Of a stretch of 64,000 bases of DNA, positions 55,187 to 63,577 are shown piece after piece. The stretch lies in the NCBI RefSeq assembly GCF_001573155.1, contig NZ_JRWG01000002.1, positions 62,001-126,000 of the forward strand. Reading direction: 5' to 3'. Each line of letters opens with the position of its first letter. Within the stretch, counting starts at the first letter, position 1. The position numbers and the translations under genes are program-made. The notes below the pieces were generated by a model that saw only the letters and a list, made by a program, of their open reading frames with translations, did not search any database and had not been told where the DNA came from. This DNA is from Aequorivita aquimaris. Its GTDB lineage: Bacteria; Bacteroidota; Bacteroidia; Flavobacteriales; Flavobacteriaceae.

Positions 55187-55642
55187 ATGGATACATTAAG
55201 TTACAAAACAGTATCTGCTAACAAGAATACCGTTGTAAAAGAATGGTTGCTAGTAGATGCGGACGGCCAGGCATTGGGTCGTCTTGCCAGCGAAGTTGCT
55301 AAATTACTTCGTGGAAAGCACAAGCCAAGTTTCACCCCTCACGTAGATTGTGGTGATAACGTAATTATTATTAACGCCGGTAACGTAAAACTTACAGGCA
55401 ACAAATGGAATGATAAAACGTACATTCGCCACACGGGTTATCCCGGTGGGCAACGTAGCCTTACCGCTACCGAAATGTACAAAAAAGACCCTGCAAGGCT
55501 TGTTGAAAAAGCTGTGAAAGGTATGCTCCCTAAAAACAAATTGGGCGCAGAAATGTTCAGAAACCTAAAAGTGTATGCAGACGCAAACCACGGACAGGAA
55601 GCACAGAAACCTAGAACTATTAACCTTAACGACAACAAGTAA
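55187..55642 (+). CDS. rplM: 50S ribosomal protein L13
   Basis: A 151-aa L13 with [28 protein letters not shown] and the GMLPKNKLG stretch near residue 110. It sits in the standard order rplM-rpsI, whose start overlaps the rplM stop by one base (TAATG). Expressed from the consensus promoter at 55082. Confidence 0.98.
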   Translation: MDTLSYKTVSANKNTVVKEWLLVDADGQALGRLASEVAKLLRGKHKPSFTPHVDCGDNVIIINAGNVKLTGNKWNDKTYIRHTGYPGGQRSLTATEMYKKDPARLVEKAVKGMLPKNKLGAEMFRNLKVYADANHGQEAQKPRTINLNDNK

Positions 55643-56028
55643 TGGAGACAATTCACAAAATAGGCAGAAGAAAGACCGCTGTTGCACGTGTGTACCTTAA
55701 AGAAGGTAAAGGAAACATTACCATCAACAAGCGCGAGTTGGAAAACTATTTTCCAACTGGAACACTTCAGTATAAAGTAAAACAACCTTTGACACTTACA
55801 GATAACGAAAAGACTTTCGATATTTCGGTAAATGTATTTGGAGGTGGAATCACAGGACAGGCAGAAGCCATCCGTCTTGCAATTTCCCGCGCTATGTGCG
55901 AGCTTAACGATGAAAATCGTGGCATCCTGAAACCAGAAGGTTTGCTTACAAGAGACCCAAGAATGGTAGAGCGCAAAAAATTCGGACAGAAGAAAGCGCG
56001 TAAGAAATTCCAGTTCTCTAAACGTTAA
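55642..56028 (+). CDS. rpsI: 30S ribosomal protein S9
   Basis: A 128-aa S9 with the start [22 protein letters not shown], the GGGITGQAEAIRLAISRA core and the basic tail ending in FSKR that reaches the P site. It follows rplM with a 1-base overlap; a strong hairpin lies just after its stop. Confidence 0.98.
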   Translation: METIHKIGRRKTAVARVYLKEGKGNITINKRELENYFPTGTLQYKVKQPLTLTDNEKTFDISVNVFGGGITGQAEAIRLAISRAMCELNDENRGILKPEGLLTRDPRMVERKKFGQKKARKKFQFSKR

Positions 56029-56034
56029 TATTAC

Positions 56035-56079
56035 TCAACTAGATTGGGTATCTCTTTGGGGATACCCAATTAAAGTTGA
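56035..56079 (+). terminator. Two-part hairpin between rpsI and rpsB
   Basis: TCAACT/AGTTGA and a perfect 10-bp stem ATTGGGTATC/GATACCCAAT around TCTTTGGG form a strong hairpin just after rpsI. No long T run follows, so it may be an attenuator or RNA end rather than a simple intrinsic terminator. Confidence 0.65.
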
Positions 56080-56104
56080 AAAGTTCATATTCATTATTAA
56101 TTAA

Positions 56105-56190
56105 AAAAGCTGTTATCCGTCTATGGCGGAGTTAGTTTAGCATCTAAACCAAATCCATAATTTAGGAACAGGTTGCTATCCTTTCACAGA
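56105..56190 (+). promoter_or_regulatory. Candidate structured leader of rpsB
   Basis: The DNA before rpsB holds GTTTAG-CAT-CTAAAC (56135-56149) and a possible outer pairing of CTGTT (56110-56114) with AACAG (56167-56171), the general form of a ribosomal protein S2 autoregulatory leader. No family was matched; this is a structural guess. Confidence 0.35.
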
Positions 56191-56207
56191 ACGTAAACTA
56201 AAACAAA

Positions 56208-57092
56208 ATGGCAAAAAAAGTAGAAGTAAAAGACTTACTTGAAGCTGGTGTGCACTTTGGCCACCTAACCCGCAAATGGAACCCAAACATGGCCCCGTAT
56301 ATCTATATGGAGCGCAACGGGATCCACATTATCAACCTTTACAAGACCGCTGCAAAAATCGAGGAGGCCAATGCCGCCCTAAAGAAAATTGCGGCCAGTG
56401 GACGCAAAATTCTTTTTGTAGCTACCAAAAAACAAGCAAAAGACATTGTTGCTGAAAAAGCAAAGAACGCAAACATGCCCTACATCACTGAAAGATGGCC
56501 AGGCGGTATGCTTACCAACTTTGTAACTATCCGTAAAGCCGTTAAGAAAATGGCTTCTATTGATAGAATGAAGCAGGACGGAACTTTCAACACCCTTTCT
56601 AAGAAAGAGCGTTTGGCCGTAGATCGTCTTCGTGCTAAATTGGAAAAGAACTTAGGTTCTATTTCTGATATGAGCCGCCTTCCGGCAGCACTTTTTGTAG
56701 TTGATACAACTCGCGAGCACATTGCAGTTGCAGAGGCTATGAAATTGAACATCCCGATCTTCGCAATGGTAGATACCAATAGCGACCCACGCGTTATTGA
56801 TTACGTAATCCCATCTAACGATGATGCTTCAAAATCTATCGAGAGCATTATGAGTTTTGTTTCTGAAGCTATTATTGAAGGTCTTTCTGAAAGAAAAGCT
56901 GGTAGTGATGACGATAGCGATGATGAAGAAGGAATGGCAAAAAAAGCCAAAGCTCCCAAAAAAGAGAAAGAAGCTAAAAAAGTAAAAGCCGAAGTTCCTT
57001 CAACTGACGAAGAAGACGTAGAAGATATGAAAGAGGCAAAGAAGCCTGTGCGTCAAAAATCAAAGAAAGAAGTTCTTAACGAAGAAGAATAA
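56208..57092 (+). CDS. rpsB: 30S ribosomal protein S2 with long acidic/basic C-terminal tail
   Basis: A 294-aa S2. The core (KDLLEAGVHFGHLTRKWNPNM, RWPGGMLTNF, VDTNSDP) is standard to about residue 230. The last 60 residues form a low-complexity tail of Asp/Glu then Lys/Ala. Such tails occur in S2 of Bacteroidota. A long leader (56080-56207) precedes it. With tsf downstream it forms the usual rpsB-tsf pair. Confidence 0.97.
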   Translation: MAKKVEVKDLLEAGVHFGHLTRKWNPNMAPYIYMERNGIHIINLYKTAAKIEEANAALKKIAASGRKILFVATKKQAKDIVAEKAKNANMPYITERWPGGMLTNFVTIRKAVKKMASIDRMKQDGTFNTLSKKERLAVDRLRAKLEKNLGSISDMSRLPAALFVVDTTREHIAVAEAMKLNIPIFAMVDTNSDPRVIDYVIPSNDDASKSIESIMSFVSEAIIEGLSERKAGSDDDSDDEEGMAKKAKAPKKEKEAKKVKAEVPSTDEEDVEDMKEAKKPVRQKSKKEVLNEEE

Positions 57093-57112
57093 ATAACTTT
57101 ATCTTAAAATCT

Positions 57113-57165
57113 AAAAGTCGTTTGGTTCTTTTCTTTGCTGAAATTAATTTGAACGACTTTTTTTA
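57113..57165 (+). terminator. Hairpin between rpsB and tsf
   Basis: AAAAGTCGTT pairs with AACGACTTTT across a 29-base loop and is followed by T's. It may attenuate transcription into tsf. Confidence 0.55.
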
Positions 57166-57190
57166 ATATTAAACTTAAAAATTTATAAAA

Positions 57191-58156
57191 ATGGCAAACA
57201 TAACAGCCGCAGAAGTAAATAAACTAAGACAAGCTACCGGAGCCGGAATGATGGACTGTAAAAAGGCATTGGTTGAGGCAGACGGAAATATGGAAGAAGC
57301 AATCTCTATCCTTAGAAAAAAAGGTCAAAAAATTGCAGAAAAAAGAGCAGACCGCGACTCTAGCGAAGGTGTTGCCACTGCAAAAGTGAATAGCGACAAC
57401 ACCAAAGGTGTGGCTATTTCCTTGAATTGTGAAACCGACTTTGTTGCCAAAAACGATTCTTTCGTTGAAATGGCAAACAAAATGGCTGAGATTGCACTTA
57501 ACACATCCTCAAAAGAGGAGTTTTTGGCTGCAGATTTTGGCGGAATGACAGTTGCTGAAAAATTGACTGAGCAAACTGGTGTTATAGGTGAGAAAATAGA
57601 AATAGGCGGTTACGAAATTTTGGAAGCTCCATTTGTAGGTTCGTACGTTCACGTAAACAAGATTGCTGCTTTAACTGGCCTTTCAAAAGCTGTTGACAAT
57701 GCTGAGGAATTGACAAAAGATGTTTCTATGCAAGTGGCTTCTATGGGTGCTACTACTCTTTCTTACAAAGACTTTGATCCTGCTTTTGTAGAATCTGAAA
57801 CTGAAGCGCGTATTGCAGCTATCGAGAAAGACAATATTGAGTTGGGCCGTTTGGGCAAGACACTTAAAAACGTTCCCAAATTCATTTCAAGAGCGCAATT
57901 GACTCCTGAAGTTTTGGCACAGGCCGAAGCTGATGCAAAAGCTGAATTGAAAGCTGAAGGCAAGCCAGAGCAAATCTGGGACAAAATCCTTCCGGGGAAA
58001 TTGGAGCGCTTCATCAGCGATAACACTACGCTTGACCACGAAAAAGCGTTGCTTGACCAGAACTTTATTAAGGACGACAAAAAGAGCGTTGCAGATTACG
58101 TAAAAACGTATGGCGATGTAGAAATTGTAGGCTTTAAGAGAGTTTCTTTGGCGTAA
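57191..58156 (+). CDS. tsf: Translation elongation factor Ts
   Basis: A 321-aa EF-Ts. The N-terminal module ITAAEVNKLRQATGAGMMDCKKALVEADGN and core CETDFVAKNDSF are typical; the length is slightly above the usual 270-300 because of an added core-domain segment. It recycles EF-Tu. A strong terminator follows at 58179, so pyrH, often co-transcribed with tsf elsewhere, is not here. Confidence 0.97.
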   Translation: MANITAAEVNKLRQATGAGMMDCKKALVEADGNMEEAISILRKKGQKIAEKRADRDSSEGVATAKVNSDNTKGVAISLNCETDFVAKNDSFVEMANKMAEIALNTSSKEEFLAADFGGMTVAEKLTEQTGVIGEKIEIGGYEILEAPFVGSYVHVNKIAALTGLSKAVDNAEELTKDVSMQVASMGATTLSYKDFDPAFVESETEARIAAIEKDNIELGRLGKTLKNVPKFISRAQLTPEVLAQAEADAKAELKAEGKPEQIWDKILPGKLERFISDNTTLDHEKALLDQNFIKDDKKSVADYVKTYGDVEIVGFKRVSLA

Positions 58157-58178
58157 GCTACAAGCATATTTTAAATGA

Positions 58179-58210
58179 AAAGAGGCTGATTGATTTCAGC
58201 CTCTTTTTTT
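58179..58210 (+). terminator. Intrinsic terminator of tsf
   Basis: AAAGAGGCTGA pairs perfectly with TCAGCCTCTTT around TTGATT and is followed by T's. It closes the translation operon. Confidence 0.9.
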
Positions 58211-58248
58211 GTTTGCGCACCAGGCATACACGAATTGTACTTTTTATT

Positions 58249-58500
58249 ATAGTTGAAAGCGGAAGGTAATAGTATAAGTGCGGACGCAAGAAGTGTTAAA
58301 GCCAACGCTAGAATTGTTAAAGCGGAAACAAGAATTGTTAAAGCCAATGTGAGAAGTGTTAAAGCGGAGGCTAAAATATATAAGGCGGTCGCAAGATTTG
58401 TTAATGCGCCCGCCATTATATAAAAAGCGGAGGGCAGATTTGTTAAAGCGGAAGCAAAATGTATAAAAGTTGCAACGAGAATATAAAAAGTTGATGCGCT
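58249..58500. repeat. Degenerate 21-bp tandem repeat, about 12 units
   Basis: About 12 imperfect copies of a 21-base unit (typical form AATTGTTAAAGCGGAAACAAG) fill the DNA after the tsf terminator. The plus strand reads a 7-residue pattern of the type VKAEARI over about eight units before a stop; the minus strand reads a hydrophobic pattern of the type LTLLASA. No other gene lies here. It may be a decayed minisatellite or the relic of a heptad-repeat protein gene. Confidence 0.8.
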
Positions 58501-58564
58501 ATTTATGAAAATCCTGCTTTCTGGTTAGACTGTAACCCCTATTATTAACTGAATGGGCGGAGGT

Positions 58565-59293
58565 TCAATCTTTATACTTTTTAAACTTGATGCCCTTTAT
58601 TTGATTGTACTCTGCGCTGGAGGCTCCGAAAAGGGACTTGACGTATTTTTTTACATCGAGGGCGGTGTCTACCAGACCTGTGTTTTCTTGATAGAGAATT
58701 CTGTTTCTTTCCAGACGGGCGTTGCTCACTGCGGTGTCTGCGCTTGCCTCTTGGTTGTTTTTATTGCTTAAATCTTGGGCGCGGGCCTGAAGGGATGTTA
58801 TTTGCAGTTCGGTTTCGTTTGGGGCGTAGCTTGGTTCTGAGGCCAAGACGGAGATTAGACCTTGGAAATGCTGGATGAGCTGATCATAAGACTGTTGGCT
58901 GGCGCTGATCCTTCGGGGCGCAGGCGCGTTTGGGTCTAGGGGTTCTTCTTTAGTGGCCCGCTGGCCTTGGATCTTGCGGTTGTAGCCTTTGGCATCGTCT
59001 ATTTTTTCTTGGGATGCGTCTGTGGCCTCCAAGGCGTTTACAAGGCGGGTGCTAAGGGGGCGTAGGTCTGCGAAGGCTTCTACCCTGCTGTTTACAGCAT
59101 CATTGTATGCCGTGTTTAGGTTGATTACGTTTTGCAGGCTGGCGTTTGCCGTGGCGTGCAGGGCGGTGAGCTGTTCTGCGGTTAGACTGGTTTTTGATGG
59201 GTTGTAGATGGGGCCATAGCCTTCTACAAAGGCGATTAGGTCTTGGAAGTTCGCTACATTTTTAGCGTGGCCTACTTCTGAATTTGATGCCAT
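58565..59293 (-). CDS. Orphan protein of unknown function with atypical composition
   Basis: A 242-aa soluble, helical protein without signal peptide. It is rich in Ala, Asn and Gln, with a DPNAPAPRR linker near residue 123 that splits two helical halves (LIAFVEGYGPIYNPSKTSLTAEQL before it; QQSYDQLIQHFQGLISVL after it). The coding sequence is visibly richer in G+C than its neighbours. I recognise no family. It lies alone between the tandem repeat and the T9SS proteins. A structural or self-assembling role is a guess only. Confidence 0.8.
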   Translation of the reverse strand: MASNSEVGHAKNVANFQDLIAFVEGYGPIYNPSKTSLTAEQLTALHATANASLQNVINLNTAYNDAVNSRVEAFADLRPLSTRLVNALEATDASQEKIDDAKGYNRKIQGQRATKEEPLDPNAPAPRRISASQQSYDQLIQHFQGLISVLASEPSYAPNETELQITSLQARAQDLSNKNNQEASADTAVSNARLERNRILYQENTGLVDTALDVKKYVKSLFGASSAEYNQIKGIKFKKYKD

Positions 59294-59358
59294 TTTTTTA
59301 GTATTTAGATGTTAGTATTGAGTATGTGAATTTGTGAGTTTGTGAGTTTGTGAATGGG

Positions 59359-60072
59359 TTATTGTTTTATGAATTTTTTGGTTGTTGTGTTGCCGTTTTC
59401 ATCTTCTATGTTTAGAAAGTAGATACCGCTTAGGAGTTGGGAGACATCTATTGCTTTTTGGTCTTGAAGTGTTATGCTTTGTGTGCTCAACAGTTTGCCT
59501 TCTATGTTGAAGATTTTGATTTTTAGATTTTCTGTGGTGTTTTGGGCAGCAATAAAGAGTTCGTTTTTGGCGGGGTTGGGGTGGATGGAGAATTTGGAAA
59601 TCTCAAAATTATTCCTCGATAATAACTGATTACTATATATTGCTTCATCGCCACTTGAGGAGGTTATAACCAAAGTTTTACTGTTGCTCTCGTCAATAAT
59701 ATTATAATTGAAGGGATCGTCAACATTACCAACAAAAAAAGTGTCAAGATAAATACCCTGGAAAAGGGTGTTTTCTTGTGCAAATGGTCCAAAACAACCA
59801 CCAAGAGTCATGCTCCAACCATTAACTAAAAATTCAGAATTAGTATAAATTACTGTGCCTTCTAATGCATCACATACATAGGTGCTAATGAAAGAATTAT
59901 TTTGAATAAATGCGATAGTAATAAAAGGCACATCATCATTTGAGGGCGGAAAATTATCTTGTCCGTCAATTATTACGTTTTGCAGATACCATTCATTTTC
60001 AAAAAGTTGTGGGTCTTGGGCAAAAGCGGTTGTGCTAAGAGCCAGGATGAATATGGTTATAAAGGTTTTCAT
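59359..60072 (-). CDS. T9SS-exported protein of unknown function
   Basis: About 237 aa: signal peptide (MKTFITIFILALSTTAFAQ), a beta-rich domain of about 130 residues with two Cys (YVCDALEG and GGCFGPF), and a C-terminal T9SS sorting domain (FSIHPNPAKNELFI to KKFIKQ). I chose the ATG at 60072 for the signal peptide; 60090 is also possible. The domain does not match a family I know. Confidence 0.82.
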   Translation of the reverse strand: MKTFITIFILALSTTAFAQDPQLFENEWYLQNVIIDGQDNFPPSNDDVPFITIAFIQNNSFISTYVCDALEGTVIYTNSEFLVNGWSMTLGGCFGPFAQENTLFQGIYLDTFFVGNVDDPFNYNIIDESNSKTLVITSSSGDEAIYSNQLLSRNNFEISKFSIHPNPAKNELFIAAQNTTENLKIKIFNIEGKLLSTQSITLQDQKAIDVSQLLSGIYFLNIEDENGNTTTKKFIKQ

Positions 60073-60270
60073 TGCTTTAAGAAAATTCAATGACTGTACG
60101 TGAAGCCTTGTGGCGTGTGGGCGTGTGGGCGTGTGTTTTCAAACCTTGGTCGATTAAAGTTAGTTGAATTCTTAAAGTTATCCTAAAATTATTACATATA
60201 AAACAGGATTTTCCCTGTTTATTACACAGGGTTTTTCCTGTACTGTTGCATTATTTTTCCTACAAAAAAG

Positions 60271-60304
60271 AAAACCTTTGGAAGAAGTATCTACCAAAGG
60301 TTTT
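60271..60304. terminator. Hairpin terminator downstream of the repeat-protein operon
   Basis: AAAACCTTTGG pairs with CCAAAGGTTTT around a 12-base loop. On the minus strand it is followed by TTTTTT, so it would end transcription from 62055-63428 and 60364-62058. Confidence 0.75.
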
Positions 60305-60324
60305 AATGTGTTTTAAAATAAAAA

Positions 60325-60344
60325 GGTCTCGACTGCGCTCGACC
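60325..60344. repeat. Hairpin repeat with TCGACTGCGCTC core, copy 3
   Basis: GGTC and GACC arms flank TCGACTGCGCTC, as in the elements at 11749 and 29237. The arms differ among the copies but remain complementary. Confidence 0.6.
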
Positions 60345-60363
60345 GGACATTTTTTTCAGAAAT

Positions 60364-62058
60364 TTATTCCTTCACGATTTTTCTAACCGTTTTTTTCCCT
60401 TCGGAAGAAATAATGGCTAGGTACATGCCGCTTTCTAAATTGCCAAGATTCAATTTTGTTTTTAAAGCGACAGGAGACGTTTCCAAAACAATTCTTCCCG
60501 AAAGATCATAAACTGCAATTGTGCTTATTATTGACTTTGATTCCACGTTCAATATATCTTGAAACGGATTGGGATATAGTACCGGTTCTCCCGATACCAA
60601 ATACTGCGGAATCCCAAGGGGGGCATTTTCCAATTTCAGAATAAATACATCCATTTCGCCTTGTGATGTTAAATTGAAAACCCCACTGCCCGGATCAAAA
60701 TCGGCGGTAGTGTTGAAATATCCCGTACACAAAACCTTCCCTTCGTTATCAACCGCAATCCCCAAACCGCGATCTTCGTCCGGTCCGCCAACGGAGGAAG
60801 CCCATTGAAAATTGCCTGAGGCATTCAAATGCTGCACAAATACGTCAATAAACCCTGCAGAAGTAAGGTTGGCTGTGCCACCATTGGGGTCAAAATCTAC
60901 AGTTTCCTCAAACCTGCCGGTGGTGTAAATACCTCCATTGCTATCGGTTTTTATGGAAACTCCTTCTTCATAAACAGGGCCTCCCATACGTTTTGCCCAA
61001 ACAAAATTTCCATTGGTTTCCAATTTTAAAATATAGGCATCTGCCAAGCCTTCACTGGTAAGTTCAAAAGTGGCGGCACCGGGATCAAAATCCTGTGTGG
61101 CATAAAAATAGCCTGTTACCAAGACTTCGCCATTGGGACCGATTGCAATGTCATTTCCAACATTGTAGTGGCTGCCATTGGCCTGTTTTGCCCAAACAAA
61201 ATTGCCATCGGCATCCAATTTTGAAACAAACATTTTATCCAAAGTTCCAGCTGATTCCAAGAGAAAAGTGCCGGAACCTGGATCAAAATCGGGCGCGCTA
61301 TTCGTGTAACTTCCGGTGGAATACACATTTCCGGCAGCATCAACGGCCACCGCATTTGGAAAGTCTTCGCGAGTGCCACCCAATTGTTTTGCCCAAATGT
61401 AATTGCCATTAGCATCCAATTTCACTATAAAAATATCCTCATCGCCAAAAGACGTTAGATTGGCCGTGCCTGCGCCCGGATCAAAATCAACCGTATTGTT
61501 GAAATACCCAATGGTAACAACATTTCCGGAATTATCGACGGCAATGCCCCGGCCGCGGTCTGGACTACTTGAGCCAAAGCTTTTGGCCCAAAGGTAATTA
61601 CCCTCTGCGTTTAACTTCAACACAAAAGCATCGAGATTTCCAGCACTCGTAAGGATTTGCGTACCAGCACCCGGATCAAAATCTAGATCGGTCTCAAAAT
61701 AGCCCGTTATCAATAAATTGCCCGAAGTATCTAAAACCAAGGTATCGGGATATTCAGAATCATTGCTCCCGATTGTTTTTGCCCAAACAAAATTGCCCGA
61801 GGCATCAAATTTTGTGAGAAAAATATCTGCCTCGCCTTGGGCTGTTACTTCAAACGTGCCGCTTCCAGGATCAAAATCGACGGTTTGGGTAAAATATCCA
61901 AGCGTATAAACATTGTTTTGGGCATCAATGGCTATGGATTCGCCACGGTCAAAACCGCTGCCGCCCATACTTTTTGCCCAAGTAAGTTCTTGCGCCACAA
62001 ATGATTTTGGAGCAAGCAATATCAAAAAAGTTATTAATGGTAAAATGGAAAATTTCAT
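60364..62058 (-). CDS. T9SS-exported SBBP-type seven-repeat protein
   Basis: A 564-aa protein with signal peptide, seven repeats of about 65 aa, and a T9SS type A domain (VLYPNPFQDILNV to VRKIVKE). Each repeat has a WAKxxGGS-like strand, a TGYF-like strand and a DFDPG(S/A)GT loop, as in SBBP (beta-propeller) repeats. Seven units suggest a complete propeller. It starts in an ATGA overlap with the M23 peptidase stop, so both are made together; it may bind the cell surface or a substrate of the peptidase. Confidence 0.88.
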   Translation of the reverse strand: MKFSILPLITFLILLAPKSFVAQELTWAKSMGGSGFDRGESIAIDAQNNVYTLGYFTQTVDFDPGSGTFEVTAQGEADIFLTKFDASGNFVWAKTIGSNDSEYPDTLVLDTSGNLLITGYFETDLDFDPGAGTQILTSAGNLDAFVLKLNAEGNYLWAKSFGSSSPDRGRGIAVDNSGNVVTIGYFNNTVDFDPGAGTANLTSFGDEDIFIVKLDANGNYIWAKQLGGTREDFPNAVAVDAAGNVYSTGSYTNSAPDFDPGSGTFLLESAGTLDKMFVSKLDADGNFVWAKQANGSHYNVGNDIAIGPNGEVLVTGYFYATQDFDPGAATFELTSEGLADAYILKLETNGNFVWAKRMGGPVYEEGVSIKTDSNGGIYTTGRFEETVDFDPNGGTANLTSAGFIDVFVQHLNASGNFQWASSVGGPDEDRGLGIAVDNEGKVLCTGYFNTTADFDPGSGVFNLTSQGEMDVFILKLENAPLGIPQYLVSGEPVLYPNPFQDILNVESKSIISTIAVYDLSGRIVLETSPVALKTKLNLGNLESGMYLAIISSEGKKTVRKIVKE

Positions 62059-63428
62059 AATTTATTCACTTTAAAGGTTTGGACTTTTGTACCTACTGTG
62101 GCCTTAATTAAATAAATCCCCGATGATAGCGCGGAAAGATCCATTTCAGCTTTAGAAGCATTGGGCTTCAATGTTTGCACTTTTCTTCCAGCAAGGTCAT
62201 ACACCAAAATGGATTCAATAGGTTCCTTACTCTCCAAAAATAGTTGTGAATTTGTTGGGTTTGGGTACAATACCACTGTATTCAAAGCCTCTACTTCGAC
62301 CCCCAAATTGGTATTCACACCAAAAAAAGTTTCGTATGAATTGCCACCAAATTCCACTTCAATATTATAAACCCCATCGGGCCACGTATTGTCCACTATA
62401 AAATTCCACTGTGCCCAAGCTTGTGGATAAAAGGGCCACGGCGAAGCGAATACCCAATCATACAGCACGGTTCCGTCCGGTTTTCTGAAAATGATATGGG
62501 TTTCGGAATTGGTTTGAATATCGCGGTAAAAAATTCGGAAAACAAGTTCCTCACCGGGCTCAAAATTCAATTCTTCATACGTGTTTTCAACCACGCCACA
62601 ATCATCGTCAAACGTTTGTGTGTTGTGCGTGGAAAGCCTATTAATAGTCGGTTGGAAATACTCGGGTTGGTTTGCCCACCAACTATCAGGGTTCATATTG
62701 TTACAGGGACCTTCGTATGGGTCAATCAAATTGTCGTTGGCGTCATAAATCTCAAAGTGCAAATGGGGCACGGTACTACTGCCAGAGCTTCCCGCGGCGC
62801 CAAGATATTCCCCTTCGGCAACCGAATCGCCAATATTTTTTGATGTGATTGCTCCATCCTTAAAATGCCAGTACCATGCCTGCGAACCGTCGGCATGTTC
62901 TATAATTATTCCGTTCCAGTTTGGATTTCCGTTGTTTACGCAGTTTAAATCAAAAAAACCATCCCTTTTATTGATAATTACCCCCGGTGCGGCGGCAACA
63001 ACTTCCATCAGTTGCTCTTGCATGCGTTTCCACGGGTAAGGCCAAAGCACATAATCTGTTCCTTCGTGGTTACCATTTCCCCAGTCGTAGGTGCGTTGCC
63101 CACATTCATAATCGAGTAAATTACCGTTGGGTGTTAAGTTGTGGTCCACATAATTATTTATGGTATAATAGCCATAGTCATCAAAGCCAGCTTTCGGCCT
63201 AATGGGAAAAATAAACAACGGCGAGCCCCCTTTGTGCTGAAAGGCATTTGGGTTGGTTTGAAGAATCTGTTGTTTGTTCAAAGTATTTTGCTGCCTAACT
63301 TCCTGCCGTTGTGAATCTGTGATACATTCGGTCTTTTCAAATTCAACGGGATGAAATGATACTTTTGGCTGTTGTGCCGACGCAGAAACGGCAATGGTAC
63401 ATGCGAAAAAAAATAATTTTGATTTCAT
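62055..63428 (-). CDS. T9SS-exported M23 (LytM) metallopeptidase
   Basis: A 457-aa secreted peptidase with signal peptide (MKSKLFFFACTIAVSASA). The LytM zinc site is HEGTDY (His and Asp) near 138-143 and HLHFE near 222-226; GWYWHFKDG-like WYWHFKDG precedes it. A C-terminal T9SS domain (LYPNPTNSQLFL to TFKVNKL) follows an accessory beta domain. M23 enzymes cut peptidoglycan cross-links or Gly-rich peptides of other bacteria or proteins; being secreted by T9SS it probably acts outside the cell. Confidence 0.9.
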   Translation of the reverse strand: MKSKLFFFACTIAVSASAQQPKVSFHPVEFEKTECITDSQRQEVRQQNTLNKQQILQTNPNAFQHKGGSPLFIFPIRPKAGFDDYGYYTINNYVDHNLTPNGNLLDYECGQRTYDWGNGNHEGTDYVLWPYPWKRMQEQLMEVVAAAPGVIINKRDGFFDLNCVNNGNPNWNGIIIEHADGSQAWYWHFKDGAITSKNIGDSVAEGEYLGAAGSSGSSTVPHLHFEIYDANDNLIDPYEGPCNNMNPDSWWANQPEYFQPTINRLSTHNTQTFDDDCGVVENTYEELNFEPGEELVFRIFYRDIQTNSETHIIFRKPDGTVLYDWVFASPWPFYPQAWAQWNFIVDNTWPDGVYNIEVEFGGNSYETFFGVNTNLGVEVEALNTVVLYPNPTNSQLFLESKEPIESILVYDLAGRKVQTLKPNASKAEMDLSALSSGIYLIKATVGTKVQTFKVNKL

Positions 63429-63577
63429 AATAAACAGTATTTAAGGATTATATCTTTCTGAACATGCTTACATCGTATTGCAAAGCGTGATGTCATCACT
63501 AAACCGAAACTTTTTTTGCAGTTGGGTACTTATAAATAGAAAAACTACTTTTTTAATTACTTCCATAGCATCAATAA

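Noticed and set aside
58171-58416. 81-aa hydrophobic open frame on the minus strand over the 21-bp repeats
   Set aside because: The pattern follows from the tandem repeat and the frame runs into the tsf terminator; recorded as a repeat rather than a gene.
60073-60270. Gap upstream of the T9SS protein at 59359
   Set aside because: Contains a short GTGTGGGC tandem stretch and AT-rich DNA, but no supportable gene.
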